A stretch of DNA of 64,000 bases from Paenibacillus sp. Soil522 (GTDB lineage Bacteria > Bacillota > Bacilli > Paenibacillales > Paenibacillaceae), in assembly GCF_001428245.1 (NCBI RefSeq), contig NZ_LMRV01000001.1, forward strand, positions 156,600 through 220,599, given 5' to 3'. Shown piece by piece: positions 42,386 through 50,585 of the stretch. The position numbers and the translations under genes were made by a program. The notes below the pieces were generated by a model. That model saw only the letters and a list, made by a program, of their open reading frames with translations, had not been told where the DNA came from and ran no database searches. Within the stretch, counting starts at the first letter, position 1. Every line of letters begins with the position of its first letter.

Positions 42386-43579
42386 ATGAAATTTGATCGT
42401 ATTGCGGTAATCGTATTGGACAGCGTTGGAATAGGCGAGCTTCCTGATGCGGAGTCGTTCGGCGATTCGGGCTCGCACACGCTTGGTCACATCGTGGAGA
42501 GCGTACCCCGTATGCAGCTTCCGCATCTGAGAAGATGGGGACTGGACCGTATAGCTTCTATACATGATTGGCGCCCGGGACCGGAAGGGCCGGCAGCCTA
42601 TTATGGTAAAATGGCCGAGGTGTCGGTGGGCAAGGATACGATGACTGGCCACTGGGAGCTGATGGGTCTCGAAATGACCGTTCCGTTCCAAACCTTTCCA
42701 GAAGGCTTTCCCCCAGAACTGCTTGGTCCGTTCGAGGAACGAACAGGCCGCAAAGTTATCGGGAACAAGCCGGCAAGCGGCACCGACATTTTGGATGAGC
42801 TTGGTGCCGAGCAAATGGAGAGCGGCGCGTGGATCGTCTATACATCTGCAGATAGCGTATTTCAAATTGCAGCCCATGAGGATGTCATTCCACTCGAGGA
42901 GCTTTACCGTGCTTGCGAAATTGCGAGAGAGCTGACGATGGATGAGCGCTTTACGGTCGGGCGCGTCATTGCAAGGCCCTATATAGGCAAGCCTGGCGCC
43001 TTCAAACGTACACCTAATCGTCATGATTACGCTGTGAAGCCGCCTCAGCCAACTGTTTTGAATGCATTGAAGGAAGCGGGCTTTGATTCGATCGCCATTG
43101 GGAAAATCAATGATATTTTTGATGGGGAAGGTATTACAGCTTCCACTTCTACCAAAAGCAACGCAGATGGCATCGACAAGACGATTGCGCAGCTTAAACA
43201 GCCTTTTAAAGGACTTCTATTTACGAATCTCGTTGATTTCGATTCCCTTTATGGCCATCGCCGCGATCCAGCGGGTTATTCAGCCGCGTTGGAGGAATTT
43301 GATCATGCGGTTCCCGAGTTGGAGCAGCAGCTAGGCGAGAGGGACTTGCTTATCGTTACAGCCGATCACGGGAATGACCCTGTGCATCCGGGCACGGACC
43401 ATACTCGCGAATACGTGCCGTTATTATTGTATAGCCCTTCATTTACACAACCGGGTCAGCTCGGCGTACGCTCAACCTTCTCGGATCTTGGAGCAACGAT
43501 CGCTGAAAATTTCGGTGTACAGGCGCCGCCAAACGGGACAAGTTTCCTTTCCGAGCTTATTATTGCAGATCACAGGTAA
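42386..43579 (+). CDS. deoB: Phosphopentomutase
   Basis: Interconverts (deoxy)ribose 1- and 5-phosphates in nucleoside salvage. The 397-residue protein has the metal site [26 protein letters not shown], the phospho-acceptor Thr region, and the C-terminal [22 protein letters not shown] with metal-binding Asp/His. ATG 42386 follows GAGGAGGGAG. First of a deoB-punA-(spo0E-like)-pdp nucleoside catabolism cluster. Confidence 0.96.
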   Translation: MKFDRIAVIVLDSVGIGELPDAESFGDSGSHTLGHIVESVPRMQLPHLRRWGLDRIASIHDWRPGPEGPAAYYGKMAEVSVGKDTMTGHWELMGLEMTVPFQTFPEGFPPELLGPFEERTGRKVIGNKPASGTDILDELGAEQMESGAWIVYTSADSVFQIAAHEDVIPLEELYRACEIARELTMDERFTVGRVIARPYIGKPGAFKRTPNRHDYAVKPPQPTVLNALKEAGFDSIAIGKINDIFDGEGITASTSTKSNADGIDKTIAQLKQPFKGLLFTNLVDFDSLYGHRRDPAGYSAALEEFDHAVPELEQQLGERDLLIVTADHGNDPVHPGTDHTREYVPLLLYSPSFTQPGQLGVRSTFSDLGATIAENFGVQAPPNGTSFLSELIIADHR

Positions 43580-43636
43580 TGATATTTATTTTTTGAATAG
43601 CGCGTTGTTAGAATTTATATTGGGAGGAATATCAAT

Positions 43637-44476
43637 ATGAGTACAATAACTTCGGCAAGACTAACTGCAGCGCATATAAAAGAAGCGGCAAAGTTTATCG
43701 GGGCACAATCCGGGCAAAGGCCTGAAATCGGATTGATCATGGGTTCGGGACTCGGTGTGCTTGGTGACCATTTGGAGGATGCGGTGACGATTCATTATCA
43801 AGATATCCCTCACTTTCCCATTTCTACGGTCGAAGGCCATGCCGGCGAGCTAATGATCGGAACGCTATCGGGCAAAACGGTATTGCTTATGCGCGGACGT
43901 TTTCATATGTACGAAGGATATGGTCCGGAGCTAACCGCATTCCCGGTTCGTGTAATGAAGGCGCTGGGCGTAAAAACATTGCTGGTTACGAATGCTGCAG
44001 GAGGCATCAACACGGATTATGAATCGGGTAATCTTATGCTAATCTCTGATCATATTAATTTAACCGGCAAAAATCCGTTAATCGGTCCGAATGACGATGA
44101 GCTCGGCGTACGGTTCCCGGATATGTCGGAAGCATACAGCAAGCGTCTGCGTGCTATCGCTCGCGAGATTGCTGAAGCACAGGGCATTCCGCTGCGTGAA
44201 GGAATTTATGCCGGATTGCTGGGACCAACCTATGAAACGCCTGCAGAAATCCGGATGCTGCGAGTGCTGGGTGCCGATGCTGTCGGAATGTCGACTGTTG
44301 CCGAAGTGATCGCGGCGCGTCATTCGGGAATCGAAGTGGTTGGAATTTCCTGTATAAGCAATATGGCCGCGGGTATTTTGGATCAACCGTTGTCTCATGC
44401 AGAAGTTATGGAAACGACTGAGCGTGTCAAGTCCCAATTTTTGGGACTTGTTACGGCGTTAATCGCTGTCATGTAA
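43637..44476 (+). CDS. punA: Purine nucleoside phosphorylase (trimeric type)
   Basis: Phosphorolysis of inosine and guanosine. The 279-residue length and motifs GLIMGSGLGVLGDHLEDAV, the phosphate-binding GRFHMYEGYGPE, TNAAGGINTDYESGNLMLISDHINLTG and GTYETPAEIRML-like LGPTYETPAEIRMLRVLGADAVGMSTVAEV identify it. ATG 43637 follows TGGGAGGAA. Follows deoB by 57 bases. Confidence 0.96.
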   Translation: MSTITSARLTAAHIKEAAKFIGAQSGQRPEIGLIMGSGLGVLGDHLEDAVTIHYQDIPHFPISTVEGHAGELMIGTLSGKTVLLMRGRFHMYEGYGPELTAFPVRVMKALGVKTLLVTNAAGGINTDYESGNLMLISDHINLTGKNPLIGPNDDELGVRFPDMSEAYSKRLRAIAREIAEAQGIPLREGIYAGLLGPTYETPAEIRMLRVLGADAVGMSTVAEVIAARHSGIEVVGISCISNMAAGILDQPLSHAEVMETTERVKSQFLGLVTALIAVM

Positions 44477-44586
44477 GGTTTTTTGTAACACAATTGTAAC
44501 AATTGCGTCGACTCAATATGACAGTGTTTTTTTTGTGAATCGTCGTATAATGTCCATGATTAAAGAAAGATGGAGTGGAAAAAGAC

Positions 44587-44745
44587 ATGGACAAGCAATT
44601 AATCACGCAGATGGAGCTGTTGCGTAAAAAGATGGTAGAAGCGGCTCTGTTGAATGAAAGCCTGCAGCATATGGACGTAATCATGCTAAGCCAATCACTT
44701 GATGAGATTATTGTCCAGGTGCAAAGAGAACAACGTTCTTTATAA
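44587..44745 (+). CDS. Spo0E-like aspartyl-phosphate phosphatase (52 aa)
   Basis: A 52-residue two-helix protein whose second helix carries SQSLDEIIV, the Spo0E family signature (SQxLDxLI). Such proteins dephosphorylate Spo0A~P and delay sporulation. GGAG lies ten bases before ATG 44587. TATAAT at 44546-44551 may be its -10, and CAATTGTAACAATTG (about 44491-44505) just upstream is a repeat-like possible operator. It lies between punA and pdp, 37 bases before pdp, so expression may follow nucleoside availability. Confidence 0.78.
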   Translation: MDKQLITQMELLRKKMVEAALLNESLQHMDVIMLSQSLDEIIVQVQREQRSL

Positions 44746-44782
44746 AGAGCTCAATAATGGAATGGTGAATGGAGAGGTAAAC

Positions 44783-46114
44783 ATGCGGTCGGTAGATCTT
44801 ATTCAGAAGAAAAGAGACGGTGGCGAGCTGACCGCGTCGGAGTTAACATTTTTGATTGATGGCTATTCTCGGGGTGATATACCTGATTATCAGCTGTCGG
44901 CATGGGCGATGGCAGTCTTTTTCCGTGGTATGACGGCTAGGGAGACAGCAGCGCTAACGCTGGCAATGGCTAATTCAGGTGACCAAGTTGATCTCGGTCC
45001 TATTAGCGGAATTAAAGTAGATAAACATAGTACGGGCGGCGTTGGCGATAAAACAACATTGATACTTGCGCCTTTGGTTGCTTCAGTAGGGATTCCCGTT
45101 GCGAAAATGTCCGGTCGCGGCTTAGGCCACACCGGTGGTACGATCGATAAGCTTGAATCGATTGAAGGTTTCCGGACTGAGCTGTCAAGAGAGAAATTTA
45201 TGACGCAGGTGAACGATATCGGATTATCCGTAATTGGTCAAAGCGGTAATCTTGCACCAGCAGATAAGAAGCTGTATGCACTCCGCGATGTCACGGCTAC
45301 TGTAGAGTCGATTCCGCTTATTGCAAGCTCGGTCATGAGCAAGAAGATCGCTGCAGGAGCGGATGCGATCGTGCTTGATGTAAAGACGGGCAGCGGCGCT
45401 TTTATGAAGACACTGGAGGATTCCGAGAAGCTGGCGCAGGCGATGGTTGAAATCGGGACAGAGGTTGGCCGAAATACAGCAGCTGTTATTAGCGATATGG
45501 ATCAGCCGCTGGGCTATGCAATCGGAAACGCGCTAGAGGTTCTTGAATCGATTGAAACGCTCAAAGGTAACGGGCCGGAAGACCTTACTGAGCTTTGCTT
45601 GACATTAGGAGCTCATATGGTCGTATTGGGCGGGAAGTCAGATTCCATTGAAGCGGCGAAGCAGCTGCTTCGCGATCAAATTACGAACGGGGCGGCATTA
45701 GCGAAGTTCAAAGCCTTTATTGCTGCGCAGGGCGGGGATGCTTCGATTGCGGATGATCCTGCAAGACTTCCGCAGGCGCCGGTCATTGCTCCGGTGAAAG
45801 CAGAGGCTTCCGGTTTTGTTAATACGATCGAAGCAGAGCAGCTCGGTCTTGCTGCTATGCTTCTTGGCGCGGGAAGAGCAACAAAGGATGCGGTCATTGA
45901 TTATGCGGTTGGCGTTACACTGCGTAAGAAGGTTGGTGATTCCGTGGAAGCTGGCGAAACGCTCGCGCTGCTTCATGTTCGCGAATCAAACGAGTCTGTA
46001 AGCGAGGTTGCGGAGCGGGTACGCCAAGCGTATACGATCCGAGCAGAGAAGCCTGAGATGCGCGCGTTATTGCTCTCAGTCATAACTTCTGAAGGCATTA
46101 CCCGATATACTTAA
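44783..46114 (+). CDS. pdp: Pyrimidine-nucleoside phosphorylase
   Basis: Phosphorolysis of uridine, thymidine and deoxyuridine. The 443-residue protein has the family signature [18 protein letters not shown] at about 110-127, [19 protein letters not shown] for phosphate binding, and a C-terminal domain ([24 protein letters not shown]). I start at ATG 44783 behind GGAGAGG; 28 upstream in-frame codons overlap the Spo0E-like gene and are unlikely to be used. Closes the nucleoside cluster. Confidence 0.95.
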   Translation: MRSVDLIQKKRDGGELTASELTFLIDGYSRGDIPDYQLSAWAMAVFFRGMTARETAALTLAMANSGDQVDLGPISGIKVDKHSTGGVGDKTTLILAPLVASVGIPVAKMSGRGLGHTGGTIDKLESIEGFRTELSREKFMTQVNDIGLSVIGQSGNLAPADKKLYALRDVTATVESIPLIASSVMSKKIAAGADAIVLDVKTGSGAFMKTLEDSEKLAQAMVEIGTEVGRNTAAVISDMDQPLGYAIGNALEVLESIETLKGNGPEDLTELCLTLGAHMVVLGGKSDSIEAAKQLLRDQITNGAALAKFKAFIAAQGGDASIADDPARLPQAPVIAPVKAEASGFVNTIEAEQLGLAAMLLGAGRATKDAVIDYAVGVTLRKKVGDSVEAGETLALLHVRESNESVSEVAERVRQAYTIRAEKPEMRALLLSVITSEGITRYT

Positions 46115-46130
46115 GTTTACGATGAATCGA

Positions 46131-46162
46131 AATCCGCCCCGGCATGCCGGGGCGGATTTTTT
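46131..46162 (+). terminator. Strong terminator after pdp
   Basis: A perfect 28-base inverted repeat (arms AATCCGCCCCGGCA / TGCCGGGGCGGATT) followed by T6. Confidence 0.95.
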
Positions 46163-46346
46163 GTTGCATAATTAGCTCTAGCTAATGGAATAATTTCCAA
46201 CTTAAAAGTCAACACTGAAAAGAGAAATATAAGCGAATTGTGCGCAATCGTAATTTGCATCACAAACCAAACAAGTGGTGGCTTACGAAGCTAGTTTAAT
46301 CGAATGCTTCTTTGGAGCCATCATAAACTTTCAGGAGGAGATCTAG

Positions 46347-47540
46347 TTGAAAAATCGTTCTATCAAGCTATGTATTCTTTTTCTCGCTTTCGTGATTGCG
46401 CTGCCAGCGGCCGCGTTTGCTGCTGTGGAGCCAACGCCGGCTCCCCATGCGCAAAAGCAAGCGCCTTCTGTTAATCTGGCGCCGACGGCTCGTTCCGCGA
46501 TTCTGATGGATGCGGACAGCGGGACCGTTATTTATGAAAAAAATAGCCACGATAAGCTGCCGCCCGCAAGCATTACCAAAATTATGACGCTTCTTCTCAT
46601 CATGGAGGCCCTTGATGACGGTAAGATCAAAATGACAGACAAAGTGCAGACAAGCGAATATGCGGCATCGATGGGAGGCTCTCAAATCTTTCTCGAACCG
46701 GGAGAAGAGATGAGCGTTGAAGATATGATCAAAGGCATTGCGCTTGCATCCGGTAACGACGCCTCGGTGGCAATGGCCGAGAAGCTGGCCGGCACTGAGC
46801 AGCAATTCGTAGCGATGATGAATGAGAGGGCGAAGCAGCTCGGCATGAACGATACCCAGTTTAGCAATCCGAACGGCTTGCCTGTAGCGAATCATTTCTC
46901 ATCAGCGCATGATATTGCGGTTATGTCGATGGAGCTCCTTAAGCATTCCGAAGTAACGAAATATACAGGGCTTTATCAGGATTATTTGCGCAAAACGTCC
47001 GAGAAGCCTTTCTGGCTTGTAAATACGAACAAGCTGGTACGGTTCTATAGCGGAGCGGACGGCCTGAAAACGGGCTTTACCAGTGAAGCGAAGTACTGCT
47101 TGTCGGCTACGGCCAAGCGAGATAATATGCGGGTCATCGCAGTCGTAATGGGAGAGCCGGACACGAAGACTAGAAACGCTGAAGTTTCGCAAATGTTTGA
47201 TTATACGTTTGCGCAATATATGAATCACCCAATAATCAAAGAAGGAGATTCGATGGGCACGCTCCAAATCGAGAAGGGCACAACGCCTGAGCTTCCGCTC
47301 ATAGCTAAGCATCCATATAGCGTGCTTCTCAAAAAAGGCAGCCAAACGAAGGATATTCGTTACGAGCTGAAAATCAACGGGACTCTGAAGGCGCCGGTCC
47401 AAATCGGCCAGCCGATAGGCAAGCTTGTCGTTTATCAAGGCGAGCATGTACTGAAGGAATTTGACGTGGATGCGCCGTTATCGGTCGAACGTGCAGGCTG
47501 GTGGAAATTGCTGAAGCGATCCTTCTCCGGATTGTTTTAG
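46347..47540 (+). CDS. dacF: D-alanyl-D-alanine carboxypeptidase DacF
   Basis: Penicillin-binding protein that trims the terminal D-Ala of peptidoglycan; DacF acts in the forespore on spore cortex structure. The 397-residue protein has a signal peptide (1-25, ending AAAFA), the SxxK motif in PPASITKIM, SGN in ALASGNDAS, KTG in DGLKTGFT, and a C-terminal PBP5-like domain and amphipathic end (WWKLLKRSFSGLF). It starts at TTG 46347 behind AGGAGGAG. Upstream of spoIIA as in B. subtilis. No clear forespore promoter is seen in 46163-46346. Confidence 0.95.
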   Translation: MKNRSIKLCILFLAFVIALPAAAFAAVEPTPAPHAQKQAPSVNLAPTARSAILMDADSGTVIYEKNSHDKLPPASITKIMTLLLIMEALDDGKIKMTDKVQTSEYAASMGGSQIFLEPGEEMSVEDMIKGIALASGNDASVAMAEKLAGTEQQFVAMMNERAKQLGMNDTQFSNPNGLPVANHFSSAHDIAVMSMELLKHSEVTKYTGLYQDYLRKTSEKPFWLVNTNKLVRFYSGADGLKTGFTSEAKYCLSATAKRDNMRVIAVVMGEPDTKTRNAEVSQMFDYTFAQYMNHPIIKEGDSMGTLQIEKGTTPELPLIAKHPYSVLLKKGSQTKDIRYELKINGTLKAPVQIGQPIGKLVVYQGEHVLKEFDVDAPLSVERAGWWKLLKRSFSGLF

Positions 47541-47617
47541 TAGACGGCTTTTTAGGCGCGGTAACATTTGATTGACTTCGCACATTTTGTCAGCTGATAG
47601 CGGTATGCTTCTAGTTT

Positions 47618-47655
47618 TGTCGTCATGCAGGAAAAGGTCACCATTTTGGAGAATT
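47618..47655 (+). promoter_or_regulatory. SigH promoter of the spoIIA operon with a 0A-like box
   Basis: GCAGGAAAA (47627-47635), 12-base spacer and GGAGAATT (47648-47655) match the SigH consensus (RnAGGAwww, RnnGAATw) at every position. A partial 0A box, TGTCGTC (47618-47624), lies just upstream. B. subtilis spoIIA is transcribed by SigH and activated by Spo0A~P. Confidence 0.82.
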
Positions 47656-47670
47656 GCTAGTTCTATCTCG

Positions 47671-47785
47671 GCAAGTGTAAACGTCTGCAGCTGTTTTATG
47701 GCAGACCGGCATACGTTACACGGTGAAATGTAAGTAAGGAATACAGGTTAGCTTATTCTTACTTATGTTTGGAAAAAACCAAACC
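47671..47785 (+). other. Structured spoIIA leader (two inverted repeats)
   Basis: GTCTGC / GCAGAC with flanking TGTAA.ACGT / ACGTTACA (about 47671-47723) can form a long interrupted stem, and GTTTGG-AAAAAA-CCAAAC (47768-47785) a perfect short hairpin just before the spoIIAA ribosome site. Neither has a T run. Role unknown. Confidence 0.5.
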
Positions 47786-47805
47786 TAGAGGAGATGAACA
47801 GCATA

Positions 47806-48159
47806 ATGAGTCTGCAAGCAGAACTGGAGCAATACCGCAATGTGCTGATCGTAAGGCTTCGGGGCGAGCTGGATCACCATACCGCCGATGTCGTGCGCTA
47901 TAAGATGGAGGAGGCCCTTCTACGCGGCAGCAGCGAGCACGTCATTCTCAGTTTGAAGGAGTTGCAATTTATGGACAGCTCCGGTCTGGGCGTTATATTG
48001 GGACGTTACAAGCAGGTGAAGAGCAAGGGCGGGAAAATGGTCGTCTGCGACGTAAATCCAAACGTTTATCGCTTGTTTGAAATGTCTGGCCTGTTCAAAA
48101 TATTGACCATTCATGAAAACGAACGTACCGCAATTTCCAGTTTGGAGGTGGTGTCATGA
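47806..48159 (+). CDS. spoIIAA: Anti-anti-sigma factor SpoIIAA
   Basis: STAS-domain protein that frees SigF by binding SpoIIAB when unphosphorylated. The 117 residues equal the B. subtilis length; the phosphorylatable serine is S58 in [14 protein letters not shown], the same number as in B. subtilis. [14 protein letters not shown] is the conserved strand-turn. I choose ATG 47806 (MSLQAEL), 12 bases from GAGGAG; an ATG at 47794 touches the ribosome site. Confidence 0.97.
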   Translation: MSLQAELEQYRNVLIVRLRGELDHHTADVVRYKMEEALLRGSSEHVILSLKELQFMDSSGLGVILGRYKQVKSKGGKMVVCDVNPNVYRLFEMSGLFKILTIHENERTAISSLEVVS

Positions 48160-48602
48160 ACGGATCCAATGAAATGACGCTTTCCTTCAGCGCCCGCTCG
48201 GAAAACGAAGCCTTCGCACGAATAGCGGTCGCTGCATTTGTGTCTCAGCTCGATCCGACGCTCGAGGAGCTGAATGATTTGAAGACCGCCGTTTCCGAGG
48301 CCGTGACGAACGCGATTATACATGGCTATGAAAGCGATTCTTCTTGCAAGGTTACAATCGAAGCGAGAATCGAGGGAGATTCCGTCTCCATTACTGTGTC
48401 GGATAACGGACGTGGCATCGAAGATTTGGAACTGGCGCGTCAGCCGCTGTTCACATCAAAGCCGGAGCTTGAACGCTCGGGAATGGGCTTTACGATCATG
48501 GAAAACTTTATGGACCGTTTCGAGGTTTCAAGTACGATAGACGGCGGAACTCGCGTGGCGATGCTGAAACGAATCGAATCGAAAAAAGCGCTCTACAATT
48601 AG
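48156..48602 (+). CDS. spoIIAB: Anti-sigma F factor / kinase SpoIIAB
   Basis: Binds and inhibits SigF and phosphorylates SpoIIAA. The 148-residue GHKL ATPase has the N box [12 protein letters not shown]1 box [11 protein letters not shown] and G2 box [16 protein letters not shown] 48156 overlaps the spoIIAA stop by four bases; GGAGGTGG precedes it. Part of the compartment-specific switch acting after asymmetric division. Confidence 0.97.
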   Translation: MNGSNEMTLSFSARSENEAFARIAVAAFVSQLDPTLEELNDLKTAVSEAVTNAIIHGYESDSSCKVTIEARIEGDSVSITVSDNGRGIEDLELARQPLFTSKPELERSGMGFTIMENFMDRFEVSSTIDGGTRVAMLKRIESKKALYN

Positions 48603-48621
48603 CGCATAGGGGTTGAACCTC

Positions 48622-49377
48622 ATGGATGTCAATCTAAAGCAGACGGCTCAGCCATACTTGGATGACGCGGAAGTAAAGCGGCTCATAGCGTTAAGTCAAA
48701 CCGGCGATACGCTTGCAAGGGATACACTCGTTCAGTGCAACATCCGGCTAGTTTGGTCAGTCGTTCAGCGGTTTATCAATCGCGGTTATGAGCCCGAGGA
48801 TTTATTTCAGATCGGATGCATCGGATTGCTTAAGTCCGTAGACAAATTCGACTTGTCCTATGATGTGAAGTTTTCTACTTATGCGGTTCCGATGATCATT
48901 GGGGAAATCCAACGGTTTTTACGCGATGACGGCACGCTAAAGGTCAGCAGATCCCTAAAGGAAACCGCCAATAAGGTGCGCAAAATGAAGGATGAGCTGT
49001 CTAAGACATTAGGCCGCTTGCCCACCATTAGCGAGGTTGCGGAGCGGCTGGGCATTACGCCCGAGGATGTCGTATTCGCACAGGAAGCGAACAAGCCGCC
49101 GACGTCCATACACGAAACGGTGTTTGAGAATGACGGCGACCCCATCACGCTGATGGATCAGATTGCCGATGAATCTCAGGAACGGTGGTTTGACAAGCTT
49201 GCGCTGGTTGAAGCCATTGAAGGTCTGAGCGAGCGTGAACGATTAATTGTATACTTGCGTTATTACCGCGACAAAACGCAATCCGAGGTAGCGAGCAGGC
49301 TGGGTATATCGCAGGTGCAGGTATCGCGGCTTGAGAAAAAAATATTACAGTCCATCAAAGACCAAATCGCCCTTTAA
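48622..49377 (+). CDS. sigF: RNA polymerase forespore sigma factor SigF
   Basis: First forespore-specific sigma factor (SpoIIAC). The 251-residue sigma-70 family protein has region 2 (RLVWSVVQRFINRGYEPEDLFQIGCIGLLKSVDKFD, KFSTYAVPMIIGEIQRFLRDDG), region 3 and region 4 helix-turn-helix (YRDKTQSEVASRLGISQVQVSRLEKKIL). ATG 48622 follows AGGGG by nine bases. Last gene of the spoIIA operon. Confidence 0.97.
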   Translation: MDVNLKQTAQPYLDDAEVKRLIALSQTGDTLARDTLVQCNIRLVWSVVQRFINRGYEPEDLFQIGCIGLLKSVDKFDLSYDVKFSTYAVPMIIGEIQRFLRDDGTLKVSRSLKETANKVRKMKDELSKTLGRLPTISEVAERLGITPEDVVFAQEANKPPTSIHETVFENDGDPITLMDQIADESQERWFDKLALVEAIEGLSERERLIVYLRYYRDKTQSEVASRLGISQVQVSRLEKKILQSIKDQIAL

Positions 49378-49393
49378 GGCGGTTTGGTTTTTT
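49361..49393 (+). terminator. Terminator at the end of sigF
   Basis: ACCAAATCGCC pairs with GGCGGTTTGGT and is followed by T6. The sigF stop codon lies in the loop. Confidence 0.9.
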
Positions 49394-49416
49394 CTATTTT
49401 TTACCTCATATTGCAT

Positions 49417-49446
49417 GAGTATCCGAATCGACCTTTTCTCATACTA
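49417..49446 (+). promoter_or_regulatory. SigG-type promoter of the spoVA group
   Basis: GAGTA (49417-49421; consensus GhATr, four of five), an 18-base spacer and CATACTA (49440-49446), a full match to CATwnTA. spoVA is SigG-dependent in B. subtilis. Confidence 0.65.
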
Positions 49447-49491
49447 AAAGGGAAACATAAACAAAAGTTCAAGCAGAAGGGAAGCTGTCAA

Positions 49492-50139
49492 ATGGCAACA
49501 CCCAACCATTCGGTCCTCTATCTGCGTCTAAAGAAACGAATCTACATGAAACCGAATCAACGCGTCACCTTAGGGCAAGCGGCCAGGCTGCTGGCTGAGG
49601 ACGATTCGTTTGAGAAGCGGTTGAAGGAGCTAGTCCTTTACGAACATAAGAAGTTGGACGGCAACCGTGTCGTTATCGACGTGCTGCAAATCGTCAAAGC
49701 TATAAGGCAGCTGGAGCCGGATTTAACGGTTGAAGCCTATGGGGATCCACAGGTTCTCGTGATGATAGCGGAGAAGCCGGTAAAGCCGCGAATTACAGTG
49801 CTCATCCTGGCATGGCTGCTTCTGTTTTTTGGAGCGGGTCTCGCGATCATGAACTTTCATACGGATGTCAGCATGAAAGAAGTTCATATTCGGATCGTCG
49901 AGCTGATTACCGGAAAGCGTACCGATCATCCGCTATGGTTTCAAATCCCATATTCGCTGGGGATCGGGCTTGGAATGGTGTTGTTCTTTAACCACTTCCG
50001 CAAACGGTTCAACGAAGAGCCGAACCCGCTTGAGGTTGAGCTGTATATGTATCAGGAAAATGTGAATGCTTATGTCATTGCCGACGAAATGCGCAAAAAG
50101 TCGGATTACGACCAGACAAAGGATAACGGACATGATTAA
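49492..50139 (+). CDS. spoVAA: Stage V sporulation protein AA
   Basis: A 215-residue protein (B. subtilis 206) with an N-terminal cytoplasmic or spore-core domain (1-100, including VYLRLKKRIYMKPNQRVTLG-like sequence) and two membrane helices (about 103-120 and 157-175). SpoVAA/AB belong to the spoVA group linked to dipicolinic acid uptake and release, though their exact role is unclear. I start at ATG 49492 behind AAGGGA; 36 upstream in-frame codons cross the promoter. Overlaps spoVAB by eight bases. Confidence 0.9.
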   Translation: MATPNHSVLYLRLKKRIYMKPNQRVTLGQAARLLAEDDSFEKRLKELVLYEHKKLDGNRVVIDVLQIVKAIRQLEPDLTVEAYGDPQVLVMIAEKPVKPRITVLILAWLLLFFGAGLAIMNFHTDVSMKEVHIRIVELITGKRTDHPLWFQIPYSLGIGLGMVLFFNHFRKRFNEEPNPLEVELYMYQENVNAYVIADEMRKKSDYDQTKDNGHD

Positions 50140-50560
50140 TGCATTAGCTAATATTTTTGTAGCTCTGCTTGGCTTGGCGGGTGGTCTTGCAGTAGGCAGC
50201 GGACTGGTGGCCTTGCTTATCGTGCTCGATCTTATACCACGCCTCGCTCAAATCGCAAAAGCCTATCGTATGTCCATATGGTTCGAGACGGCTATTATAT
50301 GCGGCTCGCTATACTGGACATTTGCTGATTTTATGAATTGGAGACTGCCATTGCCCCCGGGCGTTTTTTTGACCGGAGCAGGTCTGTTCGACGGCATATT
50401 TATCGGGATGCTGGCTGCTGCATTGACTGAGGTGATGAACGTGCTGCCGATTTTGGCAAAAAGAATGAATTTATCTGACTATATGGTCGGGCTCGTAATG
50501 GCGATGGTGCTCGGGAAAACGTTAGGCTCGTTATTCGATTGGCTTGTATACCAGTGGTAG
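50132..50560 (+). CDS. spoVAB: Stage V sporulation protein AB
   Basis: A 142-residue membrane protein, one residue from the B. subtilis length, with about four to five helices and the charged MNVLPILAKRMNLSDYM stretch seen in SpoVAB. ATG 50132 lies inside the end of spoVAA (translational coupling). Upstream in-frame codons within spoVAA are not credible. Acts in the inner spore membrane. Confidence 0.92.
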   Translation: MINALANIFVALLGLAGGLAVGSGLVALLIVLDLIPRLAQIAKAYRMSIWFETAIICGSLYWTFADFMNWRLPLPPGVFLTGAGLFDGIFIGMLAAALTEVMNVLPILAKRMNLSDYMVGLVMAMVLGKTLGSLFDWLVYQW

Positions 50561-50585
50561 TTTATAAAGGACGAGGTGAAGGCGA

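Noticed and set aside
46163..46346. Weak SigF-like element GCATC-N15-GGTGGCTTA before dacF
   Set aside because: Spacing fits but the -10 matches poorly, so it is not listed as a promoter.
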